This document shows, piece after piece, positions 33,995-42,394 of a stretch of DNA of 64,000 nt; positions within the stretch are counted from its first letter, which is position 1; every line of letters begins with the position of its first letter. Location: NCBI GenBank assembly GCA_964607765.1, contig CAZSNT010000028.1, forward strand, positions 1-64,000, in the 5' to 3' direction. The position numbers and the translations under genes are program-made. Under the pieces are notes generated by a model. That model was given only the letters and a program-made list of their open reading frames with translations. It had not been told where the DNA came from and searched no databases. The DNA is from CAZSNT01 sp964607765 (lineage in GTDB: Bacteria > Verrucomicrobiota > Lentisphaeria > Oligosphaerales > JABHEG01).

Positions 33995-36661
33995 ATGAAA
34001 CTCCGACATCTTCTGATGACTGCTGCCGCCGCCGCGACTGTTGCCACTGCTGACGTTCTCCTCCACGTCGCGCCTACGGGCAGGGACCGCAATCCCGGGA
34101 CTGCGGCCGCGCCTCTCGGCACGCTTGCCGGGGCGCGAGACCGGGCGCGGATCCTCAAGCGCGACGGCAGGCCGGTCACCGTTCAGTTCGCGGCCGGTAC
34201 GTACCGATTCGACGCGGCGGTCGCGTTCAGTGACGCGGATTCCGGCACGGCCGACGCGCGAGTGACTTACCGGGCTGTGCCGGGCGGCAAGGTGCGGCTG
34301 ACGGGTGGACGTTCCGTGACGGGCTGGCAACCGGTCACGGATGCGCAGGTGCTGGCGCGCCTGGCCGAATCGGCGCGCGGCCAGGTCAGGGTCGCGGATC
34401 TTCGGGGGCAGGGCATCGACGACCTGGGCAGACTCGCCGTTCGCGGCTTTGCCATGGGCAGTCCGCCGGCGGAAGCAGAGCTGTTCTACAACGAGACGCC
34501 CATGGCGTTGGCACGCTGGCCGAACAGCGGGTTCCGCGGCATTCGCGGCAAGCACGGCAACCAGCGGGTCGAAGTCGACACGGATCGGGTATCGCGCTGG
34601 GCGGCGGAGAGTGATCCGTGGGTGTTCGCCTACTGGCACCATGACTGGGCCGACGTCTACGAGCCGATCGTGGGGCTCGACGCGGCGAAGCGTATCCTCG
34701 TGCGATCGCCGAAAGTGACGCCGAAGTACGGCATCACGCGCGGCCGCGCCCGCTGGTATGCGTTGAACCTGCTCAGCGAGTTGGACCTGCCGGGCGAGTA
34801 CTACATCGACCGCGCTGACGGTCTGCTCTACTTCTGGCCGCCGGAGCCTGACGGGGCAGCGGTCGTGTCCGTTGCAGACGGCTTGATTCAGGCGGAAAAC
34901 CTGTCGCACGTGACTTTCCGCGGCTTCGTGTTCGAGGCCTGCCGGGCCACGGCGGTCCGGATCAAAGGCGGCACAGCCTGCCGCATCGAGGGTTGCGAAC
35001 TCCGCAACATCGGGCATCGCGCGGTGAGCGTGACAGGCGGCACGCAGCACGAAGTCTACGGCTGCGACGTCTACCACTGCGGCGAGGGGGGGATAGGGAT
35101 GAGCGGCGGCGATCGCGCGACATTGACGCGTGGCGGCCACAATGCAGAGAACAACCACGTGCATCACTACTCGCGCCGCGCCCGCACCTACAAGACGGGC
35201 GTCAGTGTCTCGGGCTGCGGCAACCGCATCGCGCACAACCTCGTGCATCACGGCCCGCACATGGCGCTGTCGGCCGGCGGAAACGACCACATTGTGGAGT
35301 ACAACGAGATCCACAACGCGGTGTACGAGAGTGGCGATGCCGGTGCCTACTACGTGGGCCGGGACTGGACGCAGCGCGGCAATATCCTGCGCTACAACTA
35401 CTGGCACCAGATCGTGGGCGCGACCGGACACGGCGGCATGACCATCTACCTGGACGACCAGCACTGCGGCCACACCATCCACGGCAACCTGTTCGAGCGC
35501 TGTTCGCGTGCCGTGTTCATTGGCGGCGGCGACGATAACATCGTGACCAATAACGTGTTCGTCGATTGCTGGAAAGCCGCGCACATGGACAACCGCGGCA
35601 TGGGCTGGCAGAAGAAGGCGACCGATGACCCGAACGGGCAGTTGCGGACGCGACTGCGTGCCATGCCGATCAACAGCGAGCTGTGGCGCGGCCGGTACCC
35701 GACACTGCCCGGGATCCTGGACGACGATCCGAACGTGCCGAAACGGAATGTGTTCAGGAGCAATGTCAGCGCGGGCGGGCTCTGGGACGACATCCACAAA
35801 GGCACGCGCCAGTACCAGATCGTGGAGAGAAATCTGGTGTTCGACCAGGACAAGGCCTGGATTACGCTCACGAAAGACGCGACTGGTCGCCCGGTCGCGC
35901 TCGAATTCAAGGACCCGGCCGCAGTCGCCGGGATCGGGTTCAGACCGCTGCCGCTGGCGAAGATGGGTGTTTACGCGGATGCGCGGCGTGCGAGTTGGCC
36001 GGTCGAACACCAGGTCGACCCGATCAAGCTGCCCGAGCCGTCGAAGCCCAAGCCATTGGCGAACCTGCCCGCGAACCCGACGTACCGCGTTGCGCGGTCC
36101 CCGGCGTCGGTGGCGGTCGACGGGACACTGACTGCGACCGAGTGGGAGGACCTGGACGACGCGCGCGCCATGGTGCTCAGCGCACACTACGACGGGACGT
36201 TGGTGAAAGCGCCCGCGAAAGGGTGGTTGACGCACGACGGCACAGCGCTGCGCATTGCCATGACCACGCCGCTGCCGACGAAGCGGAATCTCGGCACGAC
36301 GTGGGGTGGCTGCGACGCGGTTGAGCTCGCGTTCCGCGCTGCGGACGGGCCGAACGCCGACACGCTCGTGCTGCGCGGCTTCACGACCGGTAAGTGGCAG
36401 ACCACACCGGACGCCGGGGCGGGCGCGACAGCGCTCGCAAAGCTCGAACAGGGCGTGCAGTACGCGGCGCGCGTTGCCGGTGACCGGTGGAGCGCGGAGT
36501 GGGTGATTCCCCTCGCGTCACTGGGTGTCGTGCCCGGCGACCGACTGCGATTCAACCTGACCGTGCGCCGCACCGGCGACGACCTGTGGGTGATGTGGCG
36601 CCCCACGCGCGGCGACAGCTTCAAAGTCGAGCGCGTCGGCACGCTGGAGCTCGTGCAGTGA
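33995..36661 (+). CDS. secreted right-handed beta-helix protein with CBM9-like domain
   Basis: 888 residues. A signal peptide (to about 19, VATA) is followed by LHVAPTGRDRNPGTAAAPLGTL, typical of pectate-lyase-like beta-helix proteins (PbH1 repeats, about 20-600). Repeats such as NHVHHYSR, NRIAHNLVHH, NIVTNNVF and HTIHGNLFERC are visible. The C-terminal domain (about 700-888; VAVDGTLTATEWEDL, AEWVIPLASLG) resembles CBM9/DOMON carbohydrate-binding modules. It may be a polysaccharide lyase or GH110-like galactosidase; catalytic residues were not assigned. The stop codon is 10 nt before the TTG start of the next sulfatase. Confidence 0.82.
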   Translation: MKLRHLLMTAAAAATVATADVLLHVAPTGRDRNPGTAAAPLGTLAGARDRARILKRDGRPVTVQFAAGTYRFDAAVAFSDADSGTADARVTYRAVPGGKVRLTGGRSVTGWQPVTDAQVLARLAESARGQVRVADLRGQGIDDLGRLAVRGFAMGSPPAEAELFYNETPMALARWPNSGFRGIRGKHGNQRVEVDTDRVSRWAAESDPWVFAYWHHDWADVYEPIVGLDAAKRILVRSPKVTPKYGITRGRARWYALNLLSELDLPGEYYIDRADGLLYFWPPEPDGAAVVSVADGLIQAENLSHVTFRGFVFEACRATAVRIKGGTACRIEGCELRNIGHRAVSVTGGTQHEVYGCDVYHCGEGGIGMSGGDRATLTRGGHNAENNHVHHYSRRARTYKTGVSVSGCGNRIAHNLVHHGPHMALSAGGNDHIVEYNEIHNAVYESGDAGAYYVGRDWTQRGNILRYNYWHQIVGATGHGGMTIYLDDQHCGHTIHGNLFERCSRAVFIGGGDDNIVTNNVFVDCWKAAHMDNRGMGWQKKATDDPNGQLRTRLRAMPINSELWRGRYPTLPGILDDDPNVPKRNVFRSNVSAGGLWDDIHKGTRQYQIVERNLVFDQDKAWITLTKDATGRPVALEFKDPAAVAGIGFRPLPLAKMGVYADARRASWPVEHQVDPIKLPEPSKPKPLANLPANPTYRVARSPASVAVDGTLTATEWEDLDDARAMVLSAHYDGTLVKAPAKGWLTHDGTALRIAMTTPLPTKRNLGTTWGGCDAVELAFRAADGPNADTLVLRGFTTGKWQTTPDAGAGATALAKLEQGVQYAARVAGDRWSAEWVIPLASLGVVPGDRLRFNLTVRRTGDDLWVMWRPTRGDSFKVERVGTLELVQ

Positions 36662-36671
36662 GGAGACGACC

Positions 36672-38036
36672 TTGAGCGACCCGACACCCCCTAACATCCT
36701 GTTTGTCCTGGCCGATCAGATGCGACGCGACGAGGTCACGCCCCGGACCATGCCGAACCTGACGCGGCTGGCACGGCGCGGGATCGCGTTCACCAATGCA
36801 TACTGTGCCGCCACGCTCTGTCAGCCGTCGCGCAACTCGATCGTCACGGGCCGCTACCCCACTCAGCACGGCGTCTGCGGGAACATGAACGAACCGATCG
36901 GCGCCGCCGCGCGGGCGGACACGTACCCGCGGCGTCTGCAGGCCGCCGGTTACCACACCGCCATGATCGGCAAGCATCATTACATCGATCGCTTCAATGT
37001 GGGCATGGATGTCCGCACGGATACCGAGGCGCTGCGTGAGTACGGGTACGACGACGTGTGGCAGGCGTTGGACATCAACGAGCACTGCCACAACGACAGC
37101 GATTACACGCAGTGGCTGGTGGACCAGGGCCTGCTGGACACGTACCGGGAGGAGTACGGCCAGACGATGTACGAGGCACTGGCGCCCGACGCGACCGTAG
37201 ACGGCCGGATCCTGGCGCAGGCCAAGGCGTACCTGGAGGCGTACGACCAACAGAAGCCGCTGCTGCTGGCCGTGGGTGTGGTCGGACCGCACCCGCCGTA
37301 CTGGGCGCCCGCACCCTACCGCGAAATGTTCCGGCCCGACGACATGCCGGCTCCGAAGCAGGCGACCGGGCCCGGTGCAATCCGGGCCTGGCAGAGAAAG
37401 CGCGCCCGCAAGGCGGGCATGGTACGATTGATAGACGACGGACTGGGGCGGCTCCTCGACGTACTCGATGCAAAGGGCATGTCGGACAACACGCTGATCG
37501 TGTTCACCGCGGACCACGGCGACATGATGGGCGACCACGGCGAAGGCGACAAGCGGTTCTTCTACGAGGAGTCGGTCGGCGTGCCGTTGGTCATGGCGGG
37601 AGCCGGTGTTCCAGTGGATGAGCGCGAGCCGCTCGGGCCGTGCCGGGCGCTGGTGAGCGGCGTTGATCTGTACCAGACTTTTCTGCACGCCGCGGGAGCC
37701 AGGTCGGCTCACGATGATGCGGGCCGGGTTGGGTTGAGCCTGCTGGATGTTGCCGCTGACCGATGCGTGCTGCGGGACGCCGTTGTCAGCGAGCTCGGGA
37801 CGAGCACCATGATCCGGGACGCTAACTGGAAGCTGGTCTACGACCCGGAGGAGGGCGGGGTCATTCAGCTGTTCAACCTGCGGACCGATCCGCAGGAGCT
37901 GCGGAATCTGGCCGGTGAGCCCGGCCATGGCGATGTCGAAGCCCGACTCGTGTCCCGGCTGCTGGACCACTCGGTGCGTCAGAGCCGGTTCACGCATACC
38001 AAGGAGCGCAAGCGCGTTCAGCGTGTCCGGGTCTGA
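36672..38036 (+). CDS. sulfatase (C-Q-P-S-R), TTG start
   Basis: 454 residues. The TTG at 36672 is chosen as start because GAGGAG sits 6 nt before it, and the first downstream ATG (36720) would remove the metal-binding PNILFVLADQ. The active-site motif is C50-Q-P-S-R54, followed by NSIVTGRYPTQHG; the second metal site is FTADHGDMMGDHG. No signal peptide is present. It is probably co-translated with the beta-helix gene, whose stop TGA begins the ribosome site. HTKERKRVQRVRV makes a basic tail. Confidence 0.92.
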   Translation: MSDPTPPNILFVLADQMRRDEVTPRTMPNLTRLARRGIAFTNAYCAATLCQPSRNSIVTGRYPTQHGVCGNMNEPIGAAARADTYPRRLQAAGYHTAMIGKHHYIDRFNVGMDVRTDTEALREYGYDDVWQALDINEHCHNDSDYTQWLVDQGLLDTYREEYGQTMYEALAPDATVDGRILAQAKAYLEAYDQQKPLLLAVGVVGPHPPYWAPAPYREMFRPDDMPAPKQATGPGAIRAWQRKRARKAGMVRLIDDGLGRLLDVLDAKGMSDNTLIVFTADHGDMMGDHGEGDKRFFYEESVGVPLVMAGAGVPVDEREPLGPCRALVSGVDLYQTFLHAAGARSAHDDAGRVGLSLLDVAADRCVLRDAVVSELGTSTMIRDANWKLVYDPEEGGVIQLFNLRTDPQELRNLAGEPGHGDVEARLVSRLLDHSVRQSRFTHTKERKRVQRVRV

Positions 38037-38043
38037 GCCCGAA

Positions 38044-38056
38044 TCGATTGCAGTCG
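38044..38056 (+). repeat. degenerate piece of the dispersed repeat
   Basis: TCGATTGCAGTCG is identical to part of repeat copy C (61019-61031 region, same orientation). It lies just after the sulfatase stop codon. It is too short to be sure of common origin. Confidence 0.35.
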
Positions 38057-38067
38057 ACTTGGGGATC

Positions 38068-38133
38068 GGGCACGGGCATGGGCATGGGCATGGGTACGGG
38101 CATGGGCACGGGCATGGGCACGGGCACGGGCAT
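38068..38133 (+). repeat. hexanucleotide microsatellite, 11 units of GGGCAY
   Basis: Eleven contiguous GGGCAC/GGGCAT units (one GGGTAC), followed by GGGCGG, lie between the sulfatase stop and the sialidase-like start. Read through, it would add a Gly-Met/Thr tract to the next protein, but the ribosome site at 38141-38146 favours the start after the repeat. Confidence 0.9.
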
Positions 38134-38155
38134 GGGCGGAACGGAGAGACTCACC

Positions 38156-39928
38156 ATGGATTCACGGAACTTCGCGAACGGCACCGAGATCCCGTCCGAG
38201 GGGTACTGCGATCAACCGTACATGCTCGAGACAGACGACGGGGCGTGGTTGTGCGTCATGACGACGGGCGCAGGGCACGAAGGGCAGTCCGGCCAACACG
38301 TGATCACACTCCGCAGCACGGACCGGGGCCGCACGTGGCAGGACAAGGCAGACGTCGAGCCGGCGACTGGCCCGGAAGCGTCCTGGGCCGTGCTGCTCAA
38401 GACGCCGTTCGGCCGCATCTACTGTTTCTACACTTACAATGGCGCGAACTTGCGTGAAGTGCGGCGGACCCCCGGTGCCGGGACAACGAAGCGTGTGGAC
38501 ACGCTCGGGGACTACGTGCTCAAGTACAGCGACGATCATGGGCGAAGCTGGTCGGCTGAACGCTACACCATCCCGGTGCGCGCGTTCGAATGCGATCTGG
38601 AGAACCCGTACGGCGGCGAGGTCCGCTTCTTCTGGAACGTGGGCCGTCCCTTCGTGCGGGACAAGCGGGCGTACGTGCCGCTGCACAAAGTGGGGCAGTT
38701 CGGGGAGGGTTTCATGGCGCGCTCGGAGGGGGCATTCGTGGTGTCTGATAACCTGTTGACCGAGCGTGACCCGGCACAGCTGAACTGGCTGACGTTGCCG
38801 GACGGCCAGGTCGGGCTGCGGCCGCCGGCGGGCGCGAGCGGGCGTGTCGCGGACGAGCAGCACACGGTCGTGCTCGAAGATGGGGCGCTGTATTGCACGT
38901 ATCGCGGTATCGAAGGGTATGCGATGGCCTCCTACAGCCGCGACGGCGGGCACACCTGGGAGGCGCCGCACTTTGCGGAGTTCGCACCGGGCGGTCGCCG
39001 CATCAAGAATCCGCGCGCGTGCCCGGCGATGTGGAAGCTTGGTCCGGGCCGGTACTTGCGCTGGTTCCATCTGAACAGCACCAGGACCTACAACAACGGG
39101 CCGAACGCGGGGAGCCGCAACATCGTGTGGTTGAGCGGCGGGGTTGAGGAGGCCGGTGCCATCCGCTGGTCGCAGCCTGAGATCGGCGTCTATGTGGACG
39201 GGCAACTCGCGGGGGCCAGCTACCCGGACCTGGTCGAGGAAGACGGACAATACACGTTGACTGCCACCCAGAAGACCGAGGCGCGCGTCTGGCAGCTTGA
39301 TCCGACGTTGCTCGAGGACCTGTTCCGCCAGCACGAAGTCCGCGACGTGACCGCGGACGGGTTGGCTCTGGCCCTGGCCGAGGCCGAGTGTGGCAGCGGC
39401 ACAGCGCACGCCGCCCCCGCCATTCCTGCGCTTGCAGGCGCAATCCGGAGCCAGACGTTGCCCCTGGACGGGCGCGGCGGGCTGACTTTGGACTTCGTCG
39501 TGCGCTTGGCTGATCTTGAGCCGGGGCAGGTGCTGGCGGACACACGCAGTCCGGCCGGCATCGGCTACGCCGTGACCACCAGCGACCGCGGCACGCTGCG
39601 TTTCGAAATGTGCGACGGCTGGAACGGCGCGTTCTGGGACTGCGATGCCGGCATCGTCAGAGCCAACACGGAGCACCACGTGACGATCATCGTCGACGGC
39701 GGCCCGAAGGCCATTCTGTTCGTGGTGGACGGCGTGTTGCGCGACGGTGGGGAGGAGCGGGACCTGGGCTTCGGCCGTTTCAATGCAACAGTCAAAGACA
39801 TCAGCGGCGGCCCGGACCTGCGCGTGGCTCCCGCACTGCACGGCACGCTCCGGCGGCTGCGTGTCTACGCCCGCGCGCTGCGAGTCACCGAAGCCATCGG
39901 GAACTGGCGCGCCGACGGCGGCCGGTGA
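38156..39928 (+). CDS. sialidase/BNR-repeat protein with C-terminal LamG-like domain
   Basis: 590 residues from the ATG at 38156 (GGAGAG 7 nt upstream); the frame continues upstream through the GGGCAY repeat but without a ribosome site. Three Asp boxes mark a six-bladed sialidase-like propeller: S54-TDRGRTW61, S125-DDHGRSW132 and S261-RDGGHTW268. The C-terminal ~190 residues (LPLDGRGGLTLDFVVRL to LHGTLRRLRVYARALRVTEAIG) look like a LamG/concanavalin jelly roll. No signal peptide is present. It could be an exo-alpha-sialidase or another BNR glycosidase; the Arg triad was not verified. Confidence 0.8.
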   Translation: MDSRNFANGTEIPSEGYCDQPYMLETDDGAWLCVMTTGAGHEGQSGQHVITLRSTDRGRTWQDKADVEPATGPEASWAVLLKTPFGRIYCFYTYNGANLREVRRTPGAGTTKRVDTLGDYVLKYSDDHGRSWSAERYTIPVRAFECDLENPYGGEVRFFWNVGRPFVRDKRAYVPLHKVGQFGEGFMARSEGAFVVSDNLLTERDPAQLNWLTLPDGQVGLRPPAGASGRVADEQHTVVLEDGALYCTYRGIEGYAMASYSRDGGHTWEAPHFAEFAPGGRRIKNPRACPAMWKLGPGRYLRWFHLNSTRTYNNGPNAGSRNIVWLSGGVEEAGAIRWSQPEIGVYVDGQLAGASYPDLVEEDGQYTLTATQKTEARVWQLDPTLLEDLFRQHEVRDVTADGLALALAEAECGSGTAHAAPAIPALAGAIRSQTLPLDGRGGLTLDFVVRLADLEPGQVLADTRSPAGIGYAVTTSDRGTLRFEMCDGWNGAFWDCDAGIVRANTEHHVTIIVDGGPKAILFVVDGVLRDGGEERDLGFGRFNATVKDISGGPDLRVAPALHGTLRRLRVYARALRVTEAIGNWRADGGR

Positions 39929-39990
39929 TGTGACCAACGTTGTCTGCTGTCCTCCGCCGCAGGTGACTCTCTCAGAGTAGGATCCTCGAG

Positions 39991-40264
39991 GCCGAACTGG
40001 CGGCTTTGCTGGGACCGCCGAGCACCAGCTCGGCTTTGTGTTCACATGCCGTGCGCTCCCGGATGCCGAGCTGGCGGCTTTGCTGGGACCGCCGAGCACC
40101 AGCTCGGCTTTGTGTTCACATGCCGNNNNNNNNNNNNNNNNNNNNNNNNNNNNNNNNNNNNNNNNNNNNNNNNNNNNNNNNNNNNNNNNNNNNNNNNNNN
40201 NNNNNNNNNNNNNNNNNNNNNNNNNTGCGCTCCCGGATGCCGAGCTGGTGCTCGGCGGTCCCAG
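39991..40264. repeat. 74-bp tandem hairpin repeat array with assembly gap
   Basis: Unit 1 starts at 39991 and unit 2 at 40065 (period 74). Unit 2 runs into the gap at 40126; after the gap 40226-40238 completes a unit. Each unit holds the inverted repeat GCCGAGCTGG...CCAGCTCGGC. The 26 bp at 40239-40264 are the exact reverse complement of 40009-40034, so the array ends in an inverted half unit. It is noncoding; frames through it read as repetitive Ala/Ser-rich peptides. 39929-39990 holds nothing notable. Confidence 0.85.
40126..40225. other. assembly gap (100 N)
   Basis: A run of exactly 100 N, a conventional gap of unknown length, inside the 74-bp repeat array. The copy number of the array is therefore unknown. 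Confidence 0.99.
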
Positions 40265-40376
40265 GCCGGCCTTCCCGTTGGCCTCTGGGCCTCCCCCTAG
40301 CGTTCCTGCCCCAGCCCCTGCGATGCGGCGGGCAGTGCCATTGCCCACCGCTCCCCCAATCACTGGCGCTCATCGA

Positions 40377-40407
40377 ATCCTAACATGCCTCTCACAGATC
40401 CTAACAT
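40377..40407 (+). promoter_or_regulatory. paired ATCCTAACAT motifs upstream of the porin gene
   Basis: Two identical 10-mers, ATCCTAACAT at 40377-40386 and 40398-40407, start 21 bp apart, about two helical turns. They lie 111 bp before the porin start. This is the geometry of a dimeric activator or repressor site. The surrounding 40265-40517 holds no gene, only the porin leader with ribosome site AAGGAG. Confidence 0.4.
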
Positions 40408-40517
40408 CCGGTCAATCGGCGGCTCACCGAGCGGGACTAAACTCACCACAATGTCGTGATGACGTCCGGATTGGAGTTGGCGAGGTCGCCACAGGAAATG
40501 TAAGGAGATGGAACGCT

Positions 40518-41873
40518 ATGAAGAGATGGCTTGTCACCGCAGCTGCAGCGCTCATTCCCGCCGCAGCGTTTGCCCAGGACCAGGCAGAGATACTTAAGAA
40601 GATCGAGGCAATGCAGAAACAGATTGCCGAGCAGCAGGTTGCGATCGAGGCCCTGAAAGCGCAGCTTGCTGTACCGGCGAAGGCAGTGACAGGGCCCACC
40701 GAAGTCGCGGCGAGCCCTGCGTCCCTGCTTGCCTTAGGCACGAACATCGACGGTCTGAAGCTCAGAGGCGACATGCGGCTGCGCTATGAGTACCGGAACC
40801 TGAAGGACGACACGCCAGGCGCCTCGGACAGACGCCAGAAGTCCCGTTTCCGCACGCGGTTCCGCCTCGGCGGCGTGTGGCAGAACAGCGCAGAAAACTG
40901 GGAGATTGGCGCTGGTCTCGCGACGGGTGAATACGACCAGGACGGCGGCAACCACGCTGGTGGTACGAGCAGCAACGACAGCTGGAACGAGTCCGGCGTG
41001 TGGGAAACCGGCGACATTGGTATCGACTACGCGTATGCCAAGCACAGCTGGGACTGCACCAGCCTGACGCTCGGTCAGCAGAAGAACCCGTTCGAGAGCA
41101 CCTTCATCATGTTCGACGGCGACCTGCGTCCGACCGGTCTGACCGGTGCGTTTGATTCCGGTCCCGTGTTCGCTACGGCCGGTTACTACAACCTGCGCAG
41201 TGATGTCAACGTCGCTGGGAGCACCGAGGACTCGAACGCGACGCTGCTTGCCGCTCAGGTTGGCGGCAAGCTCGACGGCGAGGGCGTCAACGGTCTGCTG
41301 GCGCTGGGTTACTACCTCTACGACGACGAGGCGACCGAGTACGCCTTCGGCGGCGAGGGCGTGCAGAACAACGACTGGGACGACTACCAGTTCAAGCTGC
41401 TCGACCTGTACGGAGAGATCGGCGTCGAGATGGAAGCTGCCAAAGCCAAACTCTACGGTGAATGTGTCGTGAACACGGGCGCCAACGATGGCGGCGCCGC
41501 GTTCGGCAACACGCTGACGCAGCTTGGGCAGCCCCTGCCCGGAAACCTGCCCGCCAACTACGACGCGGACAGCAACGACACCGCGTGGGTGCTGGGCGGC
41601 GAAGTCAAGGCTGCCGGCGTCAAGCTGAGCTATGCCTATGCCCGGATCGAAGGTGACTCCGTCCCGCTGTTCCAGGTGGACAGTGATTTCGGTGACGGCC
41701 TCAATGCCCGGACCAACGTCAAAGGCCACAAACTCGGCTTGTCCTACGGCATCAGCAAGCACTGCTCGCTCGGCGCGACCGCGTTCTTCGTCGAGGATCT
41801 CGAGACGCGCTCAGGCGCCAATGCGGACGACAAGAAGGAGCACTACCAGCTGGATCTGAAGTACAAGTTCTGA
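40518..41873 (+). CDS. outer-membrane porin
   Basis: 451 residues from the ATG at 40518 (AAGGAGATG upstream). Signal peptide to FAQ (about residue 20), then a coiled-coil segment (QAEILKKIEAMQKQIAEQQ, about 22-50) as in trimeric porins. A barrel of alternating strands begins at about 75 (LKLRGDMRLRYEYR) and ends with the terminal aromatic KYKF required for BamA insertion. It is acidic and rich in Gly, Asp and Asn, typical of putative porins of Verrucomicrobia-type bacteria. It should admit small solutes or oligosaccharides. It is monocistronic, with paired upstream motifs and a strong terminator, and is flanked on both sides by repeat arrays. Confidence 0.92.
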   Translation: MKRWLVTAAAALIPAAAFAQDQAEILKKIEAMQKQIAEQQVAIEALKAQLAVPAKAVTGPTEVAASPASLLALGTNIDGLKLRGDMRLRYEYRNLKDDTPGASDRRQKSRFRTRFRLGGVWQNSAENWEIGAGLATGEYDQDGGNHAGGTSSNDSWNESGVWETGDIGIDYAYAKHSWDCTSLTLGQQKNPFESTFIMFDGDLRPTGLTGAFDSGPVFATAGYYNLRSDVNVAGSTEDSNATLLAAQVGGKLDGEGVNGLLALGYYLYDDEATEYAFGGEGVQNNDWDDYQFKLLDLYGEIGVEMEAAKAKLYGECVVNTGANDGGAAFGNTLTQLGQPLPGNLPANYDADSNDTAWVLGGEVKAAGVKLSYAYARIEGDSVPLFQVDSDFGDGLNARTNVKGHKLGLSYGISKHCSLGATAFFVEDLETRSGANADDKKEHYQLDLKYKF

Positions 41874-41898
41874 GAACGCTACTCAGACCGGTTGATCC

Positions 41899-41945
41899 GT
41901 GCCCGCCTGGCTCGCGCCTCCCTGCCAGGCGGGCACTTTCTTTTT
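41899..41945 (+). terminator. intrinsic terminator of the porin gene
   Basis: A perfect 13-bp stem (GTGCCCGCCTGGC and its complement) around a 12-nt loop, followed by TTTCTTTTT. It begins 26 nt after the porin stop codon. Confidence 0.93.
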
Positions 41946-41978
41946 GGGGCTGACGCGATGGCGCGGGCGTCGCCCCGC

Positions 41979-42024
41979 CCCAGGGATCCTCCCTGGGCTG
42001 ACATGTGGCTCCCCGTTGGGGAGC
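41979..42024 (-). repeat. inverted member of the hairpin repeat family
   Basis: CCCAGGGATCCTCCCTGGG (41979-41997) is the exact reverse complement of the hairpin in the direct units that follow. It is joined to a second hairpin, GCTCCCC-GTT-GGGGAGC (42008-42024). Read on the minus strand, the order (variable hairpin, ACAT, CAGCCCAGGGAGG hairpin, GCGACGCC) is the same as in the 87-bp units, but the first stem has different, still pairing, bases. Confidence 0.7.
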
Positions 42025-42033
42025 TGCGGGCCC

Positions 42034-42297
42034 GCCGAACATCCCGCCTCGCCGACGGCGAGGAACATCACAGCCCAGGGAGGATCCCTGGGGGAATGCG
42101 CGACGCCAGGAACGGTCCCCGCCGAACATCCCGCCTCGCCGACGGCGAGGAACATCACAGCCCAGGGAGGATNNNNNNNNNNNNNNNNNNNNNNNNNNNN
42201 NNNNNNNNNNNNNNNNNNNNNNNNNNNNNNNNNNNNNNNNNNNNNNNNNNNNNNNNNNNNNNNNNNNNNNNNCCCTGGGGGAATGCGCGACGCCAGG
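42034..42297 (+). repeat. 87-bp tandem hairpin repeat array with assembly gap
   Basis: Unit 1 covers 42034-42120; unit 2 starts at 42121 and is cut by the gap at 42173; 42273-42297 completes a unit after it. Each unit has a CCTCGCC-GAC-GGCGAGG hairpin (42047-42063 in unit 1) and a CCCAGGGA-GGA-TCCCTGGG hairpin (42074-42092). No gene lies in 41946-42394. A TAAAAT (42310-42315) between the array and the GH2 gene might be a -10 element. Confidence 0.85.
42173..42272. other. assembly gap (100 N)
   Basis: Exactly 100 N inside the 87-bp repeat array; true length and copy number are unknown. Confidence 0.99.
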
Positions 42298-42394
42298 CGA
42301 ACACCGTGCTAAAATACAGACGCGCGCGCCACACGCCGCCGCCCGCAATTCGTGACGACACGCCTACACACCGAGCCGAGGAGAGCAGTCCAGA

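Noticed and set aside
31121..36235. Very long minus-strand open frame (about 1704 codons) opposite the propeller/PHP and beta-helix genes
   Set aside because: Spans two well-supported plus-strand genes and their intergenic gap, has no recognisable domain, and its Arg/Val/His-rich composition is the antisense shadow expected in GC-rich DNA.
38162..40363. Minus-strand frame across the sialidase-like gene and the 74-bp array
   Set aside because: Antisense shadow; the part beyond the gene is repeat and N-derived.
39991..42297. Repeat arrays considered as CRISPR
   Set aside because: Units are directly contiguous (74 and 87 bp) with no unique spacers, and no cas genes are near.
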